Position numbers and translations under genes: made by a program. A stretch of DNA of 64,000 bases from Armigeres subalbatus (lineage: Eukaryota > Arthropoda > Insecta > Diptera > Culicidae). Positions 30,750 through 42,279 of this stretch are shown piece by piece. The DNA is taken from the NCBI RefSeq assembly GCF_024139115.2, contig NC_085141.1:245263047-245327046 (forward strand). Direction: 5' to 3'. The notes beneath the pieces were generated by a model. It did no database searches and was not told where the DNA came from. It worked only from the letters and a program-made list of their open reading frames with translations. Within the stretch, counting starts at the first letter, position 1, and every line of letters starts with the position of its first letter.

Positions 30750-31850
30750 GGTGGTTACGAAAAATCGCGATGCTCTGGAATGAACTTTTGGAATTGGCCA
30801 CTTTCTCGGATGTTCTGAATCTTCCGGAGGACCGTTTTTGTGGCATTTGGAGGTCACAGAAGATTTTCATTATTGATTGTATCCAGCCAGGATATATTAT
30901 TATGAAACAATCGCAAAGATCTAAGACGAACTTTTGGAATTATCAATTTTTACTAATGTTCCAGATCTTTCCGTTCCGTTTCTGGGACATTTAAGGGTCA
31001 CAGAAGACTTTTACTATTGATTGCACGCACAATTTGTCAGGATTGATGGCTACGAAAAAATCGCGAAGCTCTGGGATGAACTTTTGGAATTAATTTGGAA
31101 TTAATTTTATGGCATTTGGAGGTAACAGAAGATTTTATCTATTGATTGCACCCACAATTTGCCAGAAGGAATGAATACCCAAAAAACTCTGGAACTCTGG
31201 GATTATCTTTAGGAATTGGCCATTTTACGGATGTTCCAGAGAACCATTTTTGGGGCATTTTTAGGTCACAGAAGACATTTATTATTGGTTGCAGTCACAA
31301 TTTGCCAGAATAGATGGTTACAAAAAATCGCGAAGCTCTGGAATGAACTTTTAAACTTTGCGCCTTTTTACGGATGTTCCGGATTCTTCCGGAGAGCCAT
31401 TTTGGGAGCATTTGGGGGTCACAGAAGACTTTCTCTTTGGACTGCACCCTCGATACCCCAGGATGAATTGCTACGAAAAAATCACGAAGCTCTGGGACGA
31501 ACTTTTGGAATTGGCTATTTTTACGGATGTTCCAGATCTTCTGAAGAACCGTTTTGGGACATTTGGTGGCACAGAAAACTTTAACTATCGATTGCACCAA
31601 CAATTTGCCAGAAGGAATGGAAACCAAAAAATCGCGAAGCTCTGGGATGAACTTTTGGAACTGGCCATTTTACGGATGTTCCGGATCTTCCGGAGGACCG
31701 TTTGTGGAACATTTGGAGGTCACAGAAGACATTTACTATTGATTGCACCCACAATCTGGCAGAATGAATGGTCACGAAAAAATCGCGAAGCTCTGGGATT
31801 AATTTTTAGAATTGGCCACTTTTACGCAAGTTTCGGATCTTCCAGAGGGC
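30750..31850 (+). repeat. Right part of the approximately 150-bp tandem array
   Basis: At least seven diverged units, with the CAGAA.GGATGG motif near 31037, 31160, 31304, 31459, 31606 and 31757. The last intervals are about 147-155 bases. Shared core: GGAATTGGCCATTTTACGG, then CCAGATCTTCCGGAGGACCG. Frames such as 31358-32107 are translations of the repeat. Confidence 0.85.
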
Positions 31851-32519
31851 TTTCCGATGTCTGCTCTAGGGTAAATTTTCCTAAAAATGGCATATACAAG
31901 GTAGCAAATTACAGTTGGGATTATCAGAGCACATATTTGCAACCAATTTTATGTTTCATAATACGAAACTCGAAAATTAGGTGCCATATTGAGAAGCTCA
32001 AACAGTACCTCTTTAGTACAGGTTCCCCGGGGACTAAAGTGGTCAATTTGGTTGAATCACCCCGTGGGCTTGTTATTGGAACCTACAGCTTTCGTTTGGT
32101 GCCTTAAGATCGAAAATCAATTGAAATTTGAGTTTTTGTGATCGTGATGAAAACTTGGGTAAAATGGACCCCAATGCACAATGTGTCACTTTTTTTGTGG
32201 CGCCTCTCCTAGATGTCGCTGGAAGCTGGTTTTCTCAGGGAATTCAGATTTCGAATGTTGGATAAGTCAGAATTTTTCAGATTTTTGTCTCGTTGCAGCG
32301 TTGCAGTTACAGCGTTGTTTTGGGTGTGCTTGACTCGAAATGGACCCCAATGCACTAGGAAGGTTAACAGGCCAAGAAATTTATTTTGCTACTGTAACTA
32401 TTTTGGGACGATTTTGATGTCTAAATGTACTTTATATTTTGAGACCATCTTTGGGGCCACACAGAGCCTGTTGATGTTGTAAATGTAAACAAATAAAAAA
32501 TATACTTTGCCACAGGACA
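31851..32519. other. No gene recognised
   Basis: Two copies of the word ATGGACCCCAATGCAC occur (near 32164 and 32340), about 175 bases apart, so this may be a diverged repeat. No supported coding frame. Confidence 0.35.
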
Positions 32520-32770
32520 ATATTTTTAACAAATCACCACCGAACAAATTATGCCAGATTTGGGCCTTTTACACCGAATGATAGCTGTTCACAATCAACA
32601 CTACAAAGCTATTTTTTATAAAACTTTGTGTTTTTTTAACGTTCATTAAGTTCAACACGGACTACGAAGCTATTGACATAACAATGTCCCGGTATAAGAT
32701 TAAACAATATTTTCAAAGAATAAACATAAAAAATTCAGAAAATAAAAATTATATAAAACTTTACTTTTTT
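32520..32770 (+). pseudogene. CR1-like LINE ORF2 C-terminal relic
   Basis: The plus strand reads NYARFGP and then, after a shift, EAIDITMSRYKIKQYFQRIN. This matches the C-terminus of the antisense LINE at 25363-26079 (NYAKFGP, ETIDLTMSRHNIRQYFQRTN). A truncated 3' end in the opposite orientation, outside the LTR element. Confidence 0.75.
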
Positions 32771-33839
32771 GTACTATTCGTACTATTTATTCAGCACAAA
32801 AATACTAAATACGTCATTAATTGACCCATTGTTAACCCTTCACACTCTCCAGTGCTTTGTAGATAAGAAAAGCTGAATATACAATACAATGTAGGTAGGA
32901 AGTAATAAAACCATATCGAATCGAAATGTTATCGCAACAGTTTTCTTCTCCCTGCTCCGCAAACCTACATATACAGTTGGTGTCATAATAACATTCACCA
33001 CACACAAAAGGAAAAACACTCGGCTCGATTACGGTGAGGTTGCGATAATTTTCTTTTGTGTTGGAAACTGAAATCGGTTAGGCACTAACAAAGGATTCAA
33101 ACCAGCACAAACACACTATAGGAAAGGAGAGAAATGCAAACGGTTCGTCCTTGCTCTGCTCTCTTATTATCTACAGTTTGGGAGTTATTGTCGTGGGTCG
33201 GATTACTGGGTGGTGGAACTCACGTAGAAGTAGAAGTTCGATGTGTAGAAAGTCTAGAAAGTAGTTTGTTCAAATAAGATGAGCCTCAGGAGAGAACTCC
33301 AAAAACAAGTAGAGGGTGACCAGCCTGTCAAAGGTGGGTGGTTTCGATGAATGGGACAGAACAGCCGTATAGAACAAACGCCACAGTAGAATGTTGTTGC
33401 TTATTGAGTGCCATGCTTTGCTGCCAGAATGGGAATAGATACCAGGGAAATACCCCACCAGTTGTGAAGGTAAAGTTGCTGTGTCGATCCAAACCTATTT
33501 TGAATGCGAATTTTGAAAAACTTTTTAGATAGGTGCATCATAAATTCATTCTATAAATAAAAATTTTACTCCTGCCGATTTCACTAGTAAGTATAAGTAC
33601 CTACAAATTGAAGTGCAGATTCCCCAAATAAATTAAACAATTTCATATCTAGGTATCGGCTGTGTAATGTACGAAAAGGAAAATCTACCATATAAGGCCT
33701 GACTAGTTTGGAAACCAGGGAAATAGATGGAGAAACCACATTCTGTCAGCATATGACACATTTTGCTCCAACATAGAAGTAAGAAAGGCATAGAAAGGAA
33801 AAGACGCGAATATCGGTTAGTTGTTGTTGAGACGCTAAA

Positions 33840-34103
33840 CTACTTTTTTGCACTCTTTCTCTCGCTCACCACCTTGATTGATCCATTGATGAAGCCACGT
33901 CCATGCTGATGATGCTGCTGCATGTGATGCCCACCGTTTAGCGGTTCTTGGGCAAGTCGCTCGTAGTCGTAGTCATATTTGCCCCCTTTACCGTCGGCTT
34001 CTTTTCCACCCGCGGCTCGTTCCGCTAAACGCACATTAAAAATGCTTCCCAGGAATTCGGCAAATCCACCACTGAATGCCGCTCCTCCACCAGGAGACTT
34101 CAT
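33840..34103 (-). CDS. Probable first coding exon of an unrecognised host gene
   Basis: ATG at 34103. The 87-codon frame is Gly-rich at the start (MKSPGGGAAFSGGFAEFLGS), followed by a charged segment and a His/Gln patch (HHMQQHHQHGRG). GC content and codon use are higher than in the flanks. I do not recognise it. Near the end, GTGGTG (33872) and GTGAGC (33869) are possible splice donors, so the last 8-10 codons before the stop at 33840 may be intron. Upstream, 34104-34480 is moderately GC-rich and may be 5' UTR. No second exon is visible at lower coordinates. Function not assigned. Confidence 0.5.
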   Translation of the reverse strand: MKSPGGGAAFSGGFAEFLGSIFNVRLAERAAGGKEADGKGGKYDYDYERLAQEPLNGGHHMQQHHQHGRGFINGSIKVVSERKSAKK

Positions 34104-35480
34104 GATTTTCTAGTGCGAACAAACCAATCTACTGAACACTTGAACCAAAATAAGTAACTTCTAACACAACTTTCCCAGTGCTGACCACAAACACGCACGC
34201 TTCCACTACCGATTGCGATCGGAAACTAGAGCAAACGCAAATCAGTCAATAGCATTCTAGTGCCAATTATTACTACCTATTCGTACCCCGGAGATATCTC
34301 GGTTACCTTCAAGACGGTCCCCTGAAGGGTTCGGCAGAAGACGGGAAGAATTGTCGCGCGCAGTAGTTGCTTCGCTCGCTGCACTTCTTTGATGGCTGTG
34401 ATGTTTGCTTTACACTTGTAATTGCACCGCGCACTAGGCACTGTCCACTGATGTCGGTCCGGTTAAATCAGGCAAATCAGGGTGTCCCACAAAGAGGGTG
34501 TTCAAACGAACAATGTTAGAAAATACGTGTTATTGAATCTTGCGAGTTTGGGAAAGGGAGTAAATGGCTTATTTAACACAATTTAATGTTATTCATTAAC
34601 ATTTTTCCAAAATGATTTGTAGTAGATATATATTTCGATCTCAACTGTGAGGCCGTCTTCAATGTCTCGTACTTGACTCGACTTACATAGCGTGGAAACA
34701 GTACTCTCTTCACTGGTAAAATGAAGGTGGTTCTATTTATATGTGGTTCCTGAGTAGTTCAAAGTTTCCGTAAGCGGGCCAAGATTCTACTCCACCCACC
34801 TTCAGTTTAGTCTGCTTTGTAGCTGAGCTGCTAAAGACTTAAAACAAGAAAACGTGCGGCTTAAGCAACATCGATTTTGGGACACCCTAATGCCAATACA
34901 AAAGCAACAAAATACACGACTTCTTCGTACCTTCTGAATTAGTCTTTTTATCACTGAACGACCGACTTTACTGCAGCACAATCACTCTTCCGATGCTCGA
35001 GACATCGTTTTCCCCGATAACCAATAAAAGATGAGCTGTCGCCACAGTCGTAATTACACGTAAGCGAAATCCGTCAAATCCGAACACTGCGCTAACTGTC
35101 CCCGGTTACACCACTGGTTCCGGCTCACTTAGGGATAACTACGATTAATTATACACCTGACGATTGATCCTCCGAACGACGATTTTACCGATTTCAGTAC
35201 GCCACAAAGAATTCCCGGAACGAAGCAAAACACGTCAGACGGGATTGCGGATCAATTTTGACAACATCACCTCCCACTGATGATGCAGTTCCTCATCACG
35301 CGAATCATCAACACATAAGCGAATAAGGAAGAAAACACAAAAAATGATTGATGATGCACAAAAAGGAAGATTTTACGCACACTCTCGCACATGCAATCTC
35401 ACGCGCGATTATATTGGGGTTAGTCCAAAACATCGTCTAGAGCAGATGACATAAAGTAGTTCAAAGAGCATCATTAATAT
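34104..35480. other. Possible promoter/5' UTR of the exon at 33840-34103; otherwise no gene
   Basis: GC-rich patches at 34310-34400 and 34960-35300 contrast with the AT-rich flanks. No protein domain is seen. Confidence 0.3.
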
Positions 35481-35481
35481 T

Positions 35482-35705
35482 ACCTGATTTTCTCAAAATT
35501 GCACGCGGCGAACCCTTCATGAAAGGTACCGCCGCACTTTCTGCACCCCGTTTACTTAATTCTTGGGTAAATAGCATTGCGGTGTATCGTTTGGCGCGGC
35601 CGTACCTTTCGACAGTCATTCGCCGCGTGAAGTTTTGTGCAAGTACCCATTTGGGAACACTATACAAACGCCGCGCAGTATATCATATCCAGAAAATCTG
35701 ACAAT
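35482..35705 (+). repeat. Dispersed repeat copy 1 (pair with 51927-52148)
   Basis: About 225 bases, from CCTGATTTTCTCAAAATTGC to TCTGACAAT, nearly identical to 51927-52148 in direct orientation. Inside, GCACGCGGCG and CGCCGCGTG, and GGTACCGCC and GGCCGTACC, form inverted subrepeats, suggesting a short non-autonomous DNA element. Confidence 0.85.
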
Positions 35706-36108
35706 AATAAATTATTTTCGAGCGTCTTAGGGGAAAATTTTACACGGTTTTAAAGTCGATAAACAACACACTGATAATGCCCACAAGTAGTGGACGAAAT
35801 ACGTATTTGTGTAGACACGAAAAAACAAACTAGTGGAAGTAAAAGGAAGATAATTTTTTTTAACAACATATTAATAAACGACTTATCTGCTTTTGTGAAC
35901 TGATTCAAACGTCGATTTGACGAATCTGAACCCGGATACAAATGTACCACTGGTTCAATAGTGTAAATAATTGAATTACCATATACTGTACGGTGCACAA
36001 TATATAATAATGTTTCCTCATGGTTGCACATATTGTATCAACACTGTAGATACAATACTTCAACATTATTCTCTAATGTAACAAATAACAATACTTGCAA
36101 TTGTATTT

Positions 36109-36263
36109 CTCGCTTAACTTTTCAAAAGGTCTTAAGTAACATTTTTTTCATGAATTAATTTGAATAGCGCAATCAACAGAACAACATGAAAGCTATTGAT
36201 TGCACTATTCAAATTAATTCATGAAAAAAATGTTACTTAGGTCCTTTTGAAAAGTTAAGCGAG
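36109..36263. mobile_element. Fold-back MITE, 155 bp, TSD ATTT
   Basis: Arms of about 65-70 bp from CTCGCTTAACTTTTCAAAAG to its inverse, about 95% matched, with a loop near 36175-36200. Flanked by ATTT at 36105-36108 and 36264-36267. No coding capacity; the superfamily is not clear from the ends. Confidence 0.85.
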
Positions 36264-36811
36264 ATTTGGAACATTTTAGTACATATTGCAAATTTCTTTC
36301 AAAACGCGAAATGCAAAGATCTTGCAAGAACTTTCCAACCAAAATGCAAGCAGCGAGCTGTAAATTTTTGGTTGTCAAATCCTATCCTTGCTATGAGCTT
36401 GACGGTTAGACGTCAGCTCAAAGGTGTCCGTTTGTTTTCGCGGAATTTTTTTTTCGAAGCGCGCCAAAAACAGTGATGCCAGACTTTCAGGAATGACTTT
36501 AATTGTATAAAAATGACAATAAAAAATATGTTTTTGAAGTGAAAATTGTCGTGTTTTACCAAGTATTTTACGGTTTTAAAAATTGGATATTTCTTGGAAT
36601 ATAGTCTGGCTAAAAAGCAAAGATTTTACTTGACTCCTCCAAGACTATAAACATTTTGTTTTTGCGAAGTACCAAAACATTTTCATTTTCATTGCCAACA
36701 ACACTGGTTGCAAAATTTTCAGGCGTTCCTCAACATTTGCTAGTCAGATTTCATGCATTTTGACATTCCACTGCAATAATAAACTAATTGCTAACTTTCC
36801 AACAAAAAATT

Positions 36812-37140
36812 AGTGTGTGAAAAAGAATCGCGCAAATCACAATCTACACATAAACTCTTCAAATTGGCGAAATCAGCACAGCAATAAGTTACATTTTTAT
36901 TTTTTTCCCAAATAATAATACTTCTCAATATAGGATCTGAAACGAACATAACCACAATCTTCAATGATTAGCTCCGGCACAATAGAAAAAAATGGCTTCA
37001 GTTTGACAACCAAATCGATTCTATTCGCACCATCCAGGTGGAATCTGTTTTTGTTTTTATAACCTCTTTTTATTGCCGATTTCACCAATTTGAAGAGTTA
37101 TGTGTAGATTGTGATTTGCCCACTTCTTTTTCTCACACTC
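36812..37140. repeat. Inverted repeat pair upstream of ASCIZ
   Basis: 36812-36880 and 37074-37140 are inverted copies (TGAAAAAGAA..GCAAATCACAATCTACACATAA core) separated by about 190 bases. The right arm is also the start of the longer repeat at 37069-37397. Confidence 0.75.
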
Positions 37141-37397
37141 ACTCTCATTTCGGGTTGATCGATTTTTGTTACTGAAATTTACCCAATTATAACCCATTAC
37201 TCGCTAGTCACATGAAAGCGTGTACACTAAAACGATTCCCGCCATGATTTGACGTCTATTTGTTTTCAGATTGAGCACTCACACACACATATTATACACG
37301 GAAAATCAAACTTTTTTGAGTGTATTGAGTGTGAGAAAAAGATGACTGTGAGAAAAAAATCTCGCAAAACTCTTATAAAGTGCAAAAAGCGCAATAC
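37069..37397 (+). repeat. Dispersed repeat copy 1 (inverted copy at 53940-54270)
   Basis: About 330 bases, from TATTGCCGATTTCACCAATT to AGCGCAATAC, matched in the opposite orientation at 53940-54270 with only scattered differences. It ends about 200 bases before the ASCIZ start codon. Confidence 0.9.
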
Positions 37398-37594
37398 TTT
37401 CACAGTGTATTTATACAAAAAGGTTTTATACCACTCGTGATGCAACCCACATTTGATACAGAAACATCGCATGAATAGCAGGAAAACAAAATAAAAAATA
37501 TAAACAAACAGCTTTCATTATTAATTTGAGATCGCGTCGCGTACCAGATTTCGGTTATCGAAAAAGTTAAACTTCGTCTCGATTCTCTGTGTCG

Positions 37595-38901
37595 ATGGAC
37601 CAGCAGGTAATATTCAAACTAACAATTCCCCCAGAGGAAATACTTGCCACCAGACTGCTCATCTGTCACGTGAATGGCTGCACCGAACAGTTTTCGAATG
37701 CATCGCATCTCCAGATGCACCTGACACGGCACCATCGAATACTGCCGGGTACGGACGTCGATACAGATGCTGCCGGGAAGCTCATACCGTTTCCGAAAAA
37801 TAGCCAAGTGAAGCATTTCCACTGCCCGGTCGAGTCCTGCGTTTACCACCTGAGTGCTAGTGGAAACAAATTCTTCACTTCCTTCCGGTATCTGAAGCAA
37901 CATTTTCTTAAAATTCACTCGACCAAGGTAAGTTTCGAAAACGATTTTAATTCAATTTTTCAGGTGTCTCACATAATATAGTTTTTTTTTTGTTTCAGAA
38001 TTTCACATGCAACAATTGTAACGGTCAAAAGTCCTTCGCAACAGAATCACTTTTGAGGGCTCATCAGGCAAATTGTGGCCAATCATTCCTTTGCAAAGTT
38101 TGCGGCTACGGCTATGGGAGCAGGGAAGCTCTGCTGACTCATGCCAAGAGGAAGAATCATGATTATCAGCAGCTATTGGCAAACAAAGTCAGCAAACGAA
38201 AAGCGAAACCAAAATCAGTCGAAGAAACCGTGAAAATTCCGAAAAATAATCTTTCGAAATCCATTCAAGTTCAAACCGAACGGCAACAAGATAACAGTTG
38301 CTGGATGGTTAAAATATCTCAAACAACTCAAACCGATCGCACCCCTTCGAGTCTTAGCGACAAAATCGAGTGCTCTACCCAGACTGCCAGCTCTAGTCAA
38401 ATTCTACCGGAGTCGCTAAGTTCTTCAACTATGGACAGCTACTGCCAAACAAATCTGGAACAGTTCAGCTATTTCGAAGACAATAGCCTCAGTTGCTTCG
38501 GAAATGCCACGCTTCCTGCCGCTATTCCATCCTCCGAATCGGTTACCTGCGTGTGCACAGAAACACAGACCGATCAAATCTACGACGAGATGTTTCCCAA
38601 TGAGGATCGTACCGATCCGATGCTGTACTCGCACATGTATACGCAGACGTGCGAGGATATCTTCTCCGATCTGGCACTGGCCACAATCGAGACGCAAACC
38701 AACTGGGCGGACGACGACGGAGGATTGGGAGAATTTCTCGTAACGGCTGAAACGCAAACTAATTCGAACCGTTGTGGATCAGGGGAAGTTGGCCCGGAGG
38801 ATCGGATTTCCTCTATTCAAACGCAGACCACAGCCAGCAGTATGGAGTTCCTGAATGCCATCAGCTCGGAGAGCATCTCGATCCATACCCAGACTTCCTG
38901 A
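37595..38901 (+). CDS. ASCIZ: ASCIZ (ATMIN) zinc-finger transcription factor; intron 37928-37998
   Basis: Two coding exons: 37595-37927 (111 codons) and 37999-38901 (300 residues plus stop), phase 0, joined across a 71-bp intron with AAG/GTAAGT and TTTCAG/AAT. Total 411 residues. The N-terminal part has four C2H2-type fingers (CHVNGC..H..H, HCPVESC..H..H, CNNC..H..C, CKVCG..H..H). The C-terminal half is Ser/Thr/Gln-rich with eight TQT motifs (the last at the extreme C-terminus) and further Q-T variants. ASCIZ/ATMIN factors use such motifs to bind the dynein light chain LC8 (DYNLL/cut up), whose gene they activate; LC8 binding feeds back on activity. Length is close to the fly protein. Start at 37595 is the first ATG after an in-frame GTG. 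Nuclear. Confidence 0.92.
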
Positions 38902-40598
38902 TATTGTACCGATGAGGATGACTATCGGTTGGATTTCTAGTGGGGTCCAAGCTGTGCTGTGTTGGAACAGGTTGTTTTGGAGATAGGGTAAGTAGTGCCC
39001 GCTGAATTTTCATCATAGAAAAATGCTCCTAAATGAGTATTTTTATTGCTGTTTTTGAAGTCCTTAATGTATCCTTTGTCTGTTATGTATACATGCACGA
39101 TCTCGATTGCGGAACCAAATAGAATGATAACATGGCACGCACCTAATAATATGCATCAAGGCTGTTTCTATCTAAAGCAAACCGAAATCCATGTTATAAC
39201 AATATCAAGAGAGTCATTTTTCAACATGGTTCAAAACTTCTAATTGTGGGTAAGGGTTGCGCTCAATCCAGGGGAGGCTAAGGTATTCCGAAAATAGCAC
39301 AAAGTCAAAACTTCTTTTCATGAAATAATGTCTCGACTCGATAGACATGTTAACATTTTGTGTACGTTTTGAGACTAAATCCTAGCACGCAGATCTCAAG
39401 GAATATGCTCAAGGGAAATTTGATCAAATTACCAAAGTAATTTCGACAATTGGTAAACGCAATTCAAAAAGTTGACGAAAAAAAAACATTTTTGTAAATA
39501 ATTGAAAATATTAATTTAAAAAATAAAATATGGTTTATACATTTTTATGCATTAGACAGTTGCACGGTAGCGCGATAATTGCTGCGTAGAATATTTTGCT
39601 TTTAAAAGCTGCAGCAAACAAGCGGAGAATGCGGAATGTGAAATACCGCACATAAAAGCTTCTCGACAACAGAGTTGTTACTGACAGCGTTGGCTGTCAG
39701 TCAGTTAGTTGTTTGTAATATGAAATTGGAATTATGGATGAATTTTAATAGAACTCACTCTTGTAAATAACTATTAATTTGCTTCTTTTTTTTTCAGTTT
39801 GAAGAAGAGATAAATTGTTGGTTTTGGTGCTCATTTGCGTTCATATACATGTGGAAGATTGGGCAGCCCCTCGGCGTAAAATAGAATATGAAGTAATATG
39901 AATAGTTCGTTTTCAGCCGCCATATATACGGTACGGAAAAAGTTCTGAATTACATATCTGGAAGCTAATCTCAATTTTTTAAATATTTTCCAAAAATGTA
40001 TCTATAATAAATACAGTTCGGAACTTTTTCCGTATCATACATCAATCAGATTTAAATTACATTTTGTCTAGAATTTATTATAAACATTTTAAAATGATCT
40101 CCCTATGCTGTGCTGTAGGATCTGTCAAAGTTAACACCGTCGTGTGTCTTCTTCTTATTTTTACTTGGATTCGTCTATATCTCTTTGAATTCAACCAGGA
40201 GGAGTTTCTCCTAAGCTCCTTCAATCAAAATTCCGCCACAATTTCTTCCTAAATTTTTTTTATTGTTCTTTTTATTCGGGTATTGAGGACGATTTTTAAG
40301 GTGCTTAAAAAGTGATCGGCGCGTTTTGTTAAAATAATATTATTGCGCATAAATCCCAAAATTTTATTCCCACTTTTGGGTTTCCGCGCCGAGCACTCAG
40401 CGCCAGACTCGGCGACAAGGGGAAAGTTATAAAGTTGGTAACCCTGATTTTTGACAATTAATGTCGATTGTTTGTGTGAGTGCACCGATGTCAAAAAATA
40501 GAGCTTTTGGCTGAATTTTTTATTGTCAAATGCAAGTTTTGACAGTATTATTTATGTGTGAGTGAAAAACATGTACAAAGGGCCCCGATAGACCTTCG
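38902..40598. other. ASCIZ 3' UTR and intergenic; no further gene recognised
   Basis: AT-rich. At 40283-40335 a piece (GACGATTTTTAAGGTGCTT..AAGTGATCGG) is shared with 49388-49440 in direct orientation. I did not locate a definite polyadenylation site for ASCIZ. Confidence 0.4.
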
Positions 40599-40985
40599 AT
40601 TGACGATTAAAGGTTGCATGAAGAAGAAGAAGTCGAAGGATGATATTTGAAAAATATTGCATGGGGAAGCATACGGGAAGTTTTTTAAAACTTTTCTCAA
40701 AAATTCTAGGAGCAATTTAATTAAAAACGGTTTGCAGTACGGGGTTGGACTTTCCTTCTACTGCATAATAAACGCAATTTTTCGATTTCAAATTTTATTT
40801 TATGATATCATACTTGATACACAGTATAAGAAAAGTCCAACCCCGTATTGTTTTCCGTTTATAATTAAATCGCTTCTAGAATTTTTGAGAAGAGTTTTAA
40901 AAAAATTTCCGTATGCTTGCCCATGCAATATTTTTCTAATATCATCCTTCGACTTCTTCTTCTTCATGCAACCTTTAATCGCCAA
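40599..40985. mobile_element. Fold-back element, arms of about 165 bp
   Basis: 40599-40765 and 40825-40985 are inverted copies with few mismatches, starting GATTAAAGGTTGCATGAAG and ending with its inverse; the spacer is about 60 bases. The frames 40657-40998 plus and 40800-41090 minus mirror each other and are shadows of the palindrome. Confidence 0.85.
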
Positions 40986-41118
40986 TAGCAGTCGCTGAAG
41001 ACAAATGTCATTGTTGTCAACGACGAAACGAAAAGTTTCAATGCAAAAAGCATTGAAAAGCAAAAAGTATCTTGGACAAGCGCAGGACATTCGTTAGAAA
41101 ATATATCGAGATTGAATA

Positions 41119-41408
41119 CAGTGATCGTTCGCTAATTGGGGCACGACCTCACCCCAACTAGCGAATGCCGTTCGCTAATTGGGGCGTTTTGACAAGCGTC
41201 AATGTTGTTTACTTTTTGCGTTGAACAAAGGAAAATTTTACGCGCCAGAAAAAATCGATCCCGCCAAACACGGAAACAAAACGTCAACGCGTTTTTGACA
41301 TCAGATTCTGACGTTTAGCTGCTTTTTAATTGGGTTTCGCCCCAATTAGCGAACCCCCAACTAAAAAACGCCCCAACTAGAAAAAACCCAATTAGCGAAC
41401 GTTCACTG
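41119..41408. mobile_element. Pogo/Tc1-mariner-like MITE, 290 bp, TSD TA
   Basis: Ends CAGTGATCGTTCGCTAATTG and, inverted, CAGTGAACGTTCGCTAATTG, flanked by TA (41117-41118 and 41409-41410). The CAGTG terminus and TA duplication fit pogo-type elements. Further copies of the CGCTAATTGGGGC word occur internally near 41165 and 41345. No transposase. Confidence 0.85.
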
Positions 41409-41658
41409 TAGTATAAGACAATTGAAAACCACTAGGTTCATCCAAATACATAACCTATAATTAGTCTTGTGTCTCCATTGCCCAATTTTTGAGTAAATTA
41501 CGTTTACTAGGTGTAAACTGTGATATACTGCTAACTGAAATATTTTCTTTTTGGACATCAAATATATAATTTCGACATGGAAAATGCATATATTTTGGAC
41601 AGAGTCATTTTCTCCTAATTTAAAAATGGCCACCTACAGATCTCAATGGTATGACTTA

Positions 41659-41811
41659 TACTAATGACACACTGGTGGTATTCGTACCATGGTACAAGTT
41701 GTACCACTAGTGTGTCACCTTGTACCATGCTGGTACAACGTGGAAAACCATGGTACAATATGTACTAGGGTATATAACCGTGGTACTTGTACCATCAGTG
41801 TGTCTTTAGTA
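41659..41811. mobile_element. PIF/Harbinger-like MITE, 153 bp, TSD TTA
   Basis: Inverted ends TACTAATGACACACTGGTGG and TACTAAAGACACACTGATGG, flanked by TTA on both sides (41656-41658, 41812-41814). Internally there are repeated GTACCA/TGGTAC palindromes. No coding capacity. A 3-bp TTA duplication is typical of Harbinger-type elements. Confidence 0.75.
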
Positions 41812-41939
41812 TTACCTACATGTATCTACATTCATTTAAATGCATTTATTTGCTTAACTGACATAGATTTAACCAGAAATTAACATTGTTTCGCAATCTT
41901 ATGGAAACCATTGAAAACAGCCTGAAAGTTGGCAATTAA

Positions 41940-42005
41940 TGGTTCATCCATGTACTGTACATGGGGTGACCAATAAATTTATTTATTTATTTATTTATTT
42001 ATTTG
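41940..42005 (+). repeat. Probable LINE 3' tail with (TTTA)n
   Basis: GTACATGGGGTGACCAATAA is followed by about nine TTTA repeats to 42005, a shape common at LINE 3' ends. The rest of the element was not identified. Confidence 0.45.
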
Positions 42006-42279
42006 TACACATTCAACTGACTCATGTGGTCTTATTGAATAACTTATTAATAAAGTACAATGGCGTTACATTGAAATACTTCTCGGAATTAGCAATACGA
42101 ACAAAAATTTCAAAATATTATCCTATTATCAACCTTACACTTTGGCATACACACTTGCAAATCTTCAACAGGCAATAATTACACAAAGCAAATTAAATTA
42201 ATAGGCAAACATAACCTCAAAGAAAAAAAAAATATTGAAGCAAACAACAAAACAAAATTTATGTACAAATACAGTTACG

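Noticed and set aside
31358..32107. 249-codon frame right of the Gypsy element
   Set aside because: Its first two thirds repeat the translation of the 150-bp tandem unit; not a gene.
40657..41090. Two mirror-image frames of about 100 codons
   Set aside because: Both are translations of the arms of the fold-back element.
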